From: Anthostomella pinea
Taxonomy: Eukaryota > Ascomycota > Sordariomycetes > Xylariales > Xylariaceae
NCBI GenBank assembly: GCA_963556695.1
Contig: CAUWAG010000012.1
Location: 4,030,001-4,094,000 of the forward strand
DNA: 64,000 nt
Direction: 5' to 3'
Shown here: piece by piece, positions 55,793 to 64,000 of the stretch
Numbering within the stretch: position 1 is the stretch's first letter
Layout: each line of letters opens with the position of its first letter
Notes under the pieces: model-generated
Database searches by the model: none
What the model saw: the letters and a program-made list of their open reading frames with translations, nothing else
What the model was told of the DNA's origin: nothing
Program-made: the position numbers and the translations under genes

Positions 55793-56450
55793 ATTGTTGT
55801 TTTTGTGTCCAAATTCCCGAGCTCTCTTGTCTCTGTGTCCACCTCCGTCCTCCGGGGGAGCGACGGTGCGGTCTGAGTAGCGCGCTCAGCAGCGCCGAGG
55901 AATGTAGTGGTGGTGATCGAGGAGTGTGGGATCGTTGAGATGGAATGCGGCAGCAAGGTCGCTCTCAAGAATCCTCGTGTCTCGCTGGAATGCAATGGTA
56001 GCCTGGTCTGGCTCGCTGGGTCTCGTCAGGATGTTATAAAGGTCGGCAACAGCGACGTTCGGTTCACTCGTTCGTGTTCTTCGACACTCGCAATCGCAAT
56101 CCCTTGTTCTTGACGTGTCAGATCAACAGTGCCCACGGCCAGAGGGTGTTGGTTGGTGGGTGTGGTAGGAGGTGGAGAGAGTGGTAGAGTATGTGGATGA
56201 TGGTAGGTATTGCAACTTAGGAAGTTCAGTAGCTGCCCACGAGACGAGTACTCTTCTGCGCGGGAGAGCTTGGAATGAAGATAGATTTGTCTACGGGTAG
56301 ACTTTGTTCTCTGGCAGGATCTATCTTTGCTCCCGGTGTGGCCCTTCAGTTAGGTACAGTACGGTTGGATTGTGGAAAGAGGAGGTTGGTAATCTTCGGG
56401 TGGATAATTGATGATTCAAAGATGCAGCCGAAGATGCGGGAGAAACGGTG

Positions 56451-56485
<35 letters not shown>

Positions 56486-58150
56486 ACATGTAATTCGCCC
56501 TGGCATTCGGATTCCCAGCAGCAGGTCCAGTCGCTGACGACGATTACTGCGTCTGGCCAAGTAAATAAAAGATGTGGCTGGGCTCTGGTTGCTGGAGGGA
56601 TACACCAACCCGATCCTCACTCTACCCTACTCTACCCCACTCTCCAGGGGCCGGCCCCATAACGCTGAAACCAAGCGTGGTCCTATTGGTTCAAAGACTT
56701 CCCAGGGCGGTCAGGGCCGCCGTCCTGCCGTTGCTAGGCTGGCATGGCCCCTGCGCCGGCGTTGCGATGCGCCAATGGTCGTCTGTTTCATTACCTAGGT
56801 AGCGCTGGAATTCAAGAGTGACGTCGCCTGGCGGTTCGTTAGTGCACTTCCAATGGGGTTCCGCGCTGGCGGTGCATCGTCTTCCAGCTTCACCCCGCGT
56901 TGGCTACAGGTAATCACTGATCTGGACCCCTTCTCCTACGATGCCCATAAGACCTCGGAGCGCCTACTTCTCTCGTTTCCCGGCTTGACCTGTCAGCCTG
57001 TCACGCGTCTACGACCTCGCAGACTGGCGTTCAAGTGTACAACGGACCTCGAGAGTGAGACCAGCTCCAGAACCTCATGAAGCAGTGTTCAAGTCGTCAT
57101 CTCTCCCTCGGTTTCGAGCAGGTCTCCTACCTACCTCATCATGCTCTCTGAGGATCTGGAGAAAGGATGCTCGGAAGCCGTGTCGTGAGGAAGACGATGC
57201 CGAAGCCAGCAGAAGCATGACAGACACGGTGTGTCGTTTTGCTTCAACCACATCACGACCATGGCACTCACTGCTATCCGCGGCACCGCTGTATGGCACG
57301 CGCATATCGAGTCGATGTTACCCACCCACAGATATGGATCACAGTTCCCGTTTACAACACTTTGCGCGTGCTCCCCGCCGTTCCCGATATCTGCGACACT
57401 TGGTCGGGTAGAGACTCGGGACGGCGTACCACACTGCGTTTCGGATCTGTTGCTAGAAAGTGTCACTTGCAAGTTGCAGTCCAGGCATCACCAGCACTGG
57501 AAGACCCTCGAGCCCTGTCGCAAAACCCCTTAACCACAACGGGCGTGCTCAACACGTCAAGTCTTGGGGTGTCTGGTCTAGCTGGAATTTTTTGCAGATT
57601 ACACCAATAATACCCCCCAGAACACCATCTTCATGTGTTGGGAGTAGGACATGCATTCCCGTACCTCGGTACTCACTGGTCTTCTGGCGTGATAATTTGA
57701 TGCCTCATTTGTCCGTCTATTCATTCCCGCTGTTGGTGTCGTCTTCGGGTCCCCGAAGGCCTCTCGCGCTGCAGCACCATGCGGCTGATCCCGCCCTCCT
57801 CGGATATCTTGCCCCGCACGGAAAGGGCTGCCGCTCTTCATGCCTCGAAGCGGCAATAGGTGTTGGTGCAAGAGACCACATTGAGGGCTTCCTGTTCGCC
57901 AAGTGCCACGATAGCGCATGATGCATGTACATGGAGCGGAGACGTTGCAACCTTCTATCTGACTGCCTAAATATCCCAGGAAGAGCAGTATAGCGGGTCA
58001 AGTGCTGTCACGAGGTTCTATTTAACCCGGCATAAGGTCGCCAGACCCTTTCTCTACATGTAGGTTACAAGTGGTAGACACCTGCTTGCTCGGATAAGAT
58101 CTCCTTTTCGTATCCTTTCAACGCCATCGAGGAATGCCAGACTAGCCACT
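55793..58150. other. Intergenic stretch, 2.4 kb
   Basis: Upstream region of both the Fig1-like gene and the P450 gene, with a TG microsatellite. Open frames at 57.0-57.9 kb lack motifs and consistent codon use. Confidence 0.45.
56455..56482. repeat. (TG)14 microsatellite
   Basis: Fourteen uninterrupted TG units upstream of the Fig1-like gene; likely length-variable between strains. Confidence 0.95.
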
Positions 58151-59906
58151 ATGTTCAGTTATACTTCGTACGCTGTGGCGGGGACTCTGATTCTGGGGGT
58201 AAGTCCTTCTTACCCGATGAACTACTTGAACACGGAGACTGATAACAAGCTTGTAGATAGTTGTATACCAGCTGGGGTGGTACGCGTACCTGCTCTGGTT
58301 TCACCCGCTGTCCAAATACCCAGGTCCCAAGTTAGCAGCAGTTTCACAGGTACTTGCATGAACAAAACCACATACTCGTGGTATCTGGGATTTGGACTAA
58401 CCATACTTCTAGCTCTGGTACGCAAAACATTGGCTTGGAGGACTATGGCCTCATCGTATCTATGAGGCGCACCGAAAGTACGGTGAGTGACCCTGTTAGA
58501 AAGGCATATTGACGAGATTTGTACAGGGGCTTACTCTGTGCCCTCGATGCGCAGGAGACATTGTGCGCATTGCGCCAAACGAGCTTTCATTTTCCACTGT
58601 TCAGTCGGCAAAGGACCTCTACGGATCGCCATCCAAGACACGAAAGCTGTTCCCCAAATCGGACCTCTTCTACGATGTGGGGATATCCAACCTGGCATTC
58701 GAGATGGACCCCGCAGAGCACGCAAAGCAGTACAAGCTGTTCGCACCCGCATTCCGGGCGTCGGCCCTCCGTTCGCAGGAACACATCGTACACGAGCACA
58801 CGGATTTCTTCATCAGCCAACTACGGCGCCTGGGCACTGCCAGTGGCGAGAGTCTCAATATGGCCTTGTGGTTTGAATGGCTCACATTCGACATCATTGG
58901 TGCGCATTGTCTTTCTAAATCTGCTCATCTAAAGTCATTTTACCCCTATCCACGTCAGCAAGTCGCTAATCCCCTGACAGGCGAACTCACATTCGGCGAG
59001 TCATTTAACGCCGTCCGTGAAACGCGGTCCCACTACTGGGTGACTCTGCTGCTCGGCGCCAACTACGGCGGCAGTCTCCTCAATCTGCAAAAGCGCCTGG
59101 CAATCCTAGGACCCGCGCTGCGATGGGTGCCGCAACTTTCCAAGGCTGTCAACGACGCCATCAATTCCACGATACAGCACCGTGCCCTCACCCTTGAGAA
59201 GACGCGCAAACGCATTGCCATGGGTCCTTCGCGCAATACGCAGGACTTCTTCACGCACGTCCTGGAGCAGGGCACAGAAGAGGAGAAGGGCGAGAATAAG
59301 CTCGCGGACCAAGCCAGCGTGCTCCTCACTGCTGGCGCCGAGACCAGCGCGCAGGTTCTCGGTTCCGCGACGTGGTTCCTCGCCGTGCCTGGGAACGCGC
59401 AATGCTTGAAGCAGCTTCAGAAAGAGGTCCGAGGTGCCTTTGACCGGTACGAGGACATCACGGCGGACGCGGTGGCCCAGCTGCCGTACCTCAACGCAGT
59501 GCTGGAGGAGACCATGCGCATCATGCCGCCGATCCCGGAGGGGCCACCGCGCGTGAGTCCCGGCGAGACGGTCGACGGCGTGTACGTACCGGTTGGGACG
59601 TACGTGTCCACAGACTTCTGGACCCTCCACCACGATGAGCGCAACGCCGAGCGGCCCTGGGAGTTTGACCCATCGCGGTGGTTGGAGGGTGGTACGCGGC
59701 CTTTCAGCATACCGTTCCTCACTGGACCGCGCATGTGCATCGGTGTCAACCTCGCTTGGATGGAGATGCGTATCGCCCTGGCCAAGATTGTGTATTCTTT
59801 CGACTGGGCGCTGGATGAGAAGTCCCAGCATTGGGTCAAGGATAGCAGGGTTGTCATGTTGTGGCAGAAGCCGGATTTGATGGTTCGGTTCAGCCCTGCT
59901 GCGTAG
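58151..59906 (+). CDS. Cytochrome P450 monooxygenase
   Basis: Five exons (58151-58198, 58257-58349, 58413-58482, 58555-58899, 58981-59906), all in phase, 493 residues. An N-terminal anchor ([23 protein letters not shown]) is followed by the proline-rich hinge [10 protein letters not shown]. Then [13 protein letters not shown], the I-helix AGAETSAQ (in place of the usual AGxxT), [15 protein letters not shown] with the ExxR motif, and the haem-binding loop [17 protein letters not shown] with its Cys. It is an ER-bound microsomal P450 of the kind used on fungal secondary metabolites. No lesion, although the other tailoring-type genes in the window are broken. The substrate is unknown. Confidence 0.92.
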
Positions 59907-60205
59907 ACCGAGACGACGGGTTAGGCATGCCACATTCCAAGAACTCTAGGAGATGTGGAAGGTCTGGGAACATCGAGACCACTCGAAACGGCACTTTGAG
60001 CTTCATTGAGTACATACAGGCAAACCCGTCGTGTTCCCGCAAAAAAAAGGGCCGAGTCAATCAACTCAATCCTCCGCCACATTCGGCCTGACACTTAACA
60101 GATTTCGATGCGTGAACTCTTTACTTGAAAGGTGCTAACCCATCTCCCCATCTTCATGGACTTCTTAACATAGAGTGATCCCGGCAGGATGTTTCACACC
60201 ACAGC

Positions 60206-61155
60206 TCAAGCCCATGTATCGAACCACCGAACAGCCTGGAAGAACGCTTGCTCCTTGCCAAATTTCTGCTCCGGATCCGAAATATTGGCACGCACTCCAA
60301 ACCCATGCTGCGTGCCGCCGTACAGCGAGAGCGTATACGCGAGTCCCGTGTCTAGCAGCAGCGCTTCGATCTGCGCGCGACGCTCCGGTGGCATCAAGCT
60401 GTCTGCGTCTGTCGACCTGTCAGCCATTATCACCCAACAGAGCTTGAGATGTCCGCCTACCAGCAGCCGCAACACTCGCTGGCCCCGTGATCGCCGCAAT
60501 CTCAGCATCCTCCAGGAGACTAGGATGCGCCGCGAAGCCCACATCGACGCCCTTTCCCTCCGCAAGGACCCGAAACGCATAACGACCGCCAAAACAGTAC
60601 CCGGTCGTGACGACCTTGGTCACGTTGAGCGCGGTGCGCAGGTAGTCGATGGCGGTCGCGATGATCGGGTCCGTAACCTCGGGGCCGTGGGCGGCGAGGA
60701 ATGCTGTTGTGTTGAAGCCAGGCGTCCCCGTCCCGTTGATGTCCACTGGGGATGGTGTGCCGTTGAATAGGTCCGGTGCTATTGTGAGGTAGCCGGCTCG
60801 GCCGAAGCTGTCTGCGAGTCTGGCGATTGGGTTAGATGGTCGTCGGTAAGCATCGGGTGGTGATGCACTGACAGTTTGTTCTCGGGTAGTTGGATGCCGA
60901 ATACGTCGGTCAGGTATAGCACCGCCGTGTCGGACGTGTTTCCTGTTATGTACAGGTTGACTGGAAGGTTAGGTCAGTTGGTCGCTCTCGTTCAATCAAG
61001 GGAAAGTTCATACTTTCATTATACACCTCCTCCCTGCCGACGGGGTCGCCGGTGTGAGCGATGACGGATACATCGGCGACTGAACACTCTGCAGCACTCG
61101 ACGCGACAAGAAAGCCGGTGCTCCAGAGAGCGATCAGCGTGGTGTATCCCAGCAT
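60206..61155 (-). CDS. Secreted dienelactone hydrolase family protein
   Basis: Four exons (61155-61014, 60960-60873, 60819-60461, 60408-60206), in phase, 263 residues. A signal peptide (TTLIALWSTGFLVASSAAEC) opens the protein, so it is probably extracellular or vacuolar. The alpha/beta-hydrolase core has VLYLTDVFGIQLPENK, the nucleophile elbow TTGYCFGGRY with Cys as in dienelactone hydrolases, the Asp region DADSLMPPERR, and the His in GGTQHGFGVR: a Cys-Asp-His triad. N-glycosylation sequons (NGT, NTT, NVT) are plentiful. Expected to hydrolyse lactone or ester bonds. It converges on the P450 gene, about 300 bp apart, which may be coincidence. Confidence 0.9.
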
Positions 61156-61946
61156 TGTGAGAAGCGTGTGTGACGTGGATGTGTACAGAAACTAACTGCC
61201 TGGAGCTCGCGATTTCAGAGGTAGGCATGCCAGCCAATATATCCCATCCGCGTCGGGAGTGTCGGAGCCCTCGGTGTCGCAGCCGCGGGTATGGGCAAAC
61301 TATATTTGAGAAACCATGGGGAATTGGAGATCAGGTTCGCGGACGTCTGCCAAGCCATAGTAACACCAATGGAGTCATCTGCTCGGCGAACAGGGTGCGG
61401 GGAATCTCCTACGTTTCTACCGCATAGGGAAGTCGACGATGGTCTTGGTAGATCTGGGCCGTTCCGGCTGATACCCTGTTGACGTCTGCCGAGTCTCTAG
61501 GTGTACCCTTCTTGGTGCCATCGGTGCTGAGCAAGCATTTATAACCATGGTTTGCCTCAGGACACTGGTGTTCATGTTTTGAACCCCGGTCTCTTCTAGT
61601 ATTACATCATCAGAAGAATGTCTAGGCCGGGACCCCATGAAGGAAGTTCTCAAAGCACCGTGGTGGAATAAGCCCTTGGTCATCCATTCGTCTCGATGAG
61701 GCCCTAGGCGAGCCACGGGCGCATTCTACATTGAGTCTATGGTAAGTGCGCCGTTTGGGACTGTGAAGGCAGTTTGAAGAGGCCTGTCGGGGTATGGTCT
61801 TAGCTGATGAGCCTGACAGCTAGTCGCAGAACCTCCAAGGGACCCCATCTGTCTATATCTACCAAGGTGGCCTCTTTAATGTCTTTATACGCTCACACTC
61901 CGACCGAGGCCTGCTCCAACACCTTTCTCCTTCCCTGTGAGGCCTA
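61156..61946. other. Intergenic stretch
   Basis: No coding region recognised between the hydrolase start and the stop of the next minus-strand gene. Confidence 0.5.
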
Positions 61947-62597
61947 TCAGGTACTCAACAAGAATGCGGTTATGACCACGCCGATGAGAGTGAGAACACC
62001 ATGAATGCTCAACAACCCAAGCCAGCAAAAGATGCAATTCGCCCGGTCGAGAAAACCAGGGTTTGGCTTCGTCCACTGCATCAAGTTGATGTAGAACTCG
62101 TATCCAAACAGCCCTTCCACGTATTTCTGGAACATCGTCCGCTCTGGTGGCGGTATGGAGCCCTGTTCTCATCATGTAAGTGACTGTCACCTGAGGTGGT
62201 TCTTTGAGGAAAGGCTTTGTTCGAGGACATTTTCTTGGCCTCTTGTTCATCTCCCACTTACCTCGACAACCGTGTACACGTCATAAGCGAGAACATCAGC
62301 TTCCCAGTCCAGTTTCCCACAGTGCTGCTTGAAGGCTTCGAGCAGGTTTGAGTAAGTCGCCCGATGCGGTTCTTCGCGCCAGAAGAACTTGTCGGCGTTG
62401 ATCGCATCCAGCCCGCGATATTCGAGATACGTCTTGAACCAATCCCGCACTTTCTTGGGCGAGTCCTGTAGCCCCAGACACTGTTTCAGGACCTCTTGAC
62501 GGGTCGGCCAACGATCATGTCCGTCCTGTTGGTTGGTGATCGGCGTCTCATACTGGGCTGTCGTATCGTACTGCGCGTAGTAGTTGTTCTGCATCAT
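61947..62597 (-). CDS. Hypothetical membrane-anchored protein (183 aa)
   Basis: Two exons, 62597-62262 and 62162-61947, around a 99-nt intron (GTAAGT...GAACAG); the phases join VVE to GSIPPPERT. The N-terminal part is soluble and rich in Tyr, Gln and Asp, with predicted helices (PTRQEVLKQCLGL, HRATYSNLLEAFKQHCG). It ends in a single membrane segment (GLLSIHGVLTLIGVVITAFL) close to the C-terminus, so it may be tail-anchored. No signal peptide. I do not recognise a domain. Good codon use and clean splicing support a real gene. Confidence 0.65.
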
Positions 62598-64000
62598 GAG
62601 TTCGACCTACTCTACCGCACACCATGGACGGTCGACTCTGCACTCGGGTCATACGTCGAAACGTAAATGCGATGGTGGTTCTCTGCTACGGATTGATTCC
62701 TCGCAGAGTGCTATAGCGAGACCACCCTGAATTAGGAGACATGCATTGGGTCCTTTGTTCGAGTTCTATGGGTTCCATCCACCACTCCCTCTGATACCTT
62801 CGAATCCGGAAACATCACAAGAATCCAGGCCACATTGATATTAGCACCCTCACAGCTGAAGTTCTCACAGGATGAGAGCAACTTGTCTAGTGTTCTACCC
62901 AAGATAGCCTCTGTCTGCATTCTCTATAAGGTATACCGCCGTATGGCGCAATGGTCAAATGCGCCTGGTTGTGTTCTCGTTTGTGCGGTGGGCGACGAGA
63001 ACAAGTGGGTTCGAATCCTGCTATGGCCCCCTTCTGACCCGGCTTGTGCGAGTCGACAACCAGCACATAACAGTAGAGAGGTCCCTTATTGCAGAGCCCG
63101 ATAGCCAAGCAGCTTGTCTCCACAACACCCACTCCTGCGAGGTTTTTCCCCTTGTGGTTTCCCTCGCCAGTAGATAACAAACACCTACTTCACCCACCAA
63201 TGCGACATAAATCGAATGGCTACTGGAACAATGTGTACACCAGAGGACTGAGGTTCATTGGGTCGCTTTGTCACTGGACAGGAGGTTTTTTTGACAGAAT
63301 TGTGCTTAGGTACTGACTAAAACCATCTGGTCACTCCAGGTTGGTACCGCTATAGCGAGGATAGGCTCGTGCGTGGATCTGAATGTATCTAGACTGACAC
63401 CTCTACAACCTTGCGATGCAATGGCTCTGGGAGGCGTGGTTTGCCCTATGGAGGGACTGCACCCACGATAAATACAATCAATCAATCAATCTATAAGGTA
63501 TATCACAAGATTGGGAAGATGCACCTGCCCAGGATTCACCCTTGGGTTCTTCCAGTGATAGCAACTCGGTCGCATCATTGTTCTCCAGGAAAGTGATGAA
63601 TCATATAGTGCACAAATTGGTGATGAAAGGGGGAAAGGGTGAGACAGTGCTGACATGATTTGTCATTTTCATCTGAACCGACGCCAAGCCGAAGTTGACC
63701 AGCCGAGCAACTTTTCGCGAAGATATCTCCGCTCCTCCTAGCCGGGCAAGCGATACCGAACACCGGCGCGGAGTCGAGCGCCTAGCTGACTAGGACCAGG
63801 ACGCATACTGCCGACAAGTCCTACGGTCTGAACTACATGGCTCTACGGCGGACTTGGATGCGGACGCAAGCATATGCGGCCATGCCGCGGTCTAGATTAA
63901 AGTGTGGGGAAGTTTGCCATGCGTGGCCAATTCCACCAACCCGGGCTGCCGGGCCCGGCGGTAGGGCACCGAGTGGCTGAACATTCAGGGGTAACATCTC
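62598..64000. other. Distal intergenic stretch to window end
   Basis: Contains the tRNA-like sequence at 62938-63028 and a short (aatc)n run near 63475. No protein gene recognised. Confidence 0.5.
62938..63028 (+). ncRNA. tRNA-like Pol III sequence with non-standard anticodon arm
   Basis: An A box (tggcgcaatgg, 62944-62954) and a perfect B box (ggttcgaatcc, 63008-63018) are present. A D-arm (ggcgc/gcgcc) and an acceptor-like pairing of gccgta with tatggc can be drawn. Between them, instead of a 17-nt anticodon arm, lies a long hairpin (gttctcgt pairing with acgagaac). It could be a tRNA with an intron, a tRNA pseudogene, or the head of a SINE. Confidence 0.45.

Noticed and set aside
1..64000. 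CRISPR arrays, operons, rRNA
   Set aside because: None seen; the window is eukaryotic with spliced single genes.

Overview
The window is nuclear DNA from a filamentous ascomycete (Pezizomycotina). The signs are short introns of about 50-120 nt with GTAAGT-like donors, fungus-specific families (a HET-domain protein, a PTH11-like/rhodopsin-type membrane protein, Fig1, an AsaB-family protein), pogo/Fot1 transposon relics, and AT-rich blocks that look RIP-mutated. I cannot name the genus.

Layout. 0-4.3 kb: the end of an FTA2/kinase-like gene cut by the window edge, two hypothetical genes, and a secreted pseudokinase gene (minus). 4.9-7.7 kb: a complete but dead pogo-like transposon with 37-bp terminal inverted repeats. 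7.9-10.5 kb: a GNAT acetyltransferase and a small basic protein. 12.5-17.7 kb: a dead Fot1/pogo relic, then about 3 kb of AT-rich DNA holding one clear solo LTR (204 bp, TSD ttgat) and one possible one. 18.8-24.1 kb: a GH47 alpha-mannosidase and a DHA1-type MFS transporter. 25.8-28.1 kb: an AsaB-family gene and a striking gene for nine tandem 12-residue repeats. 29.2-31.4 kb: coding relics around an AT-rich block, and a LITAF-domain gene. 32-37 kb: a HET-domain gene cut by one stop codon, and an intact MFS transporter. 37.9-44.3 kb: two secreted-protein genes, a DWARF1/DHCR24-like FAD oxidoreductase with two in-frame stops, and an amino-acid permease. 46.4-52.6 kb: a DHA2-type MFS transporter with an in-frame stop, divergent from a frameshifted O-methyltransferase, then a rhodopsin/PTH11-like gene with a solo LTR in one exon plus a nonsense codon. 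54.8-62.6 kb: apparently intact genes for Fig1, a cytochrome P450, a secreted dienelactone hydrolase and a small membrane protein, followed by a tRNA-like Pol III sequence.

Main result. Between about 31 and 52.6 kb, well-conserved genes each carry one or two simple lesions (single in-frame stop, frameshift, LTR insertion), while genes on both sides read intact. The set (two MFS transporters, FAD oxidoreductase, O-methyltransferase, HET protein, membrane receptor-like protein) resembles a decaying accessory or secondary-metabolism region, but no PKS, NRPS or terpene backbone enzyme is present in the window.

Exon boundaries were read by eye from splice signals and reading-frame continuity. Family names rest on remembered motifs, not on searches.
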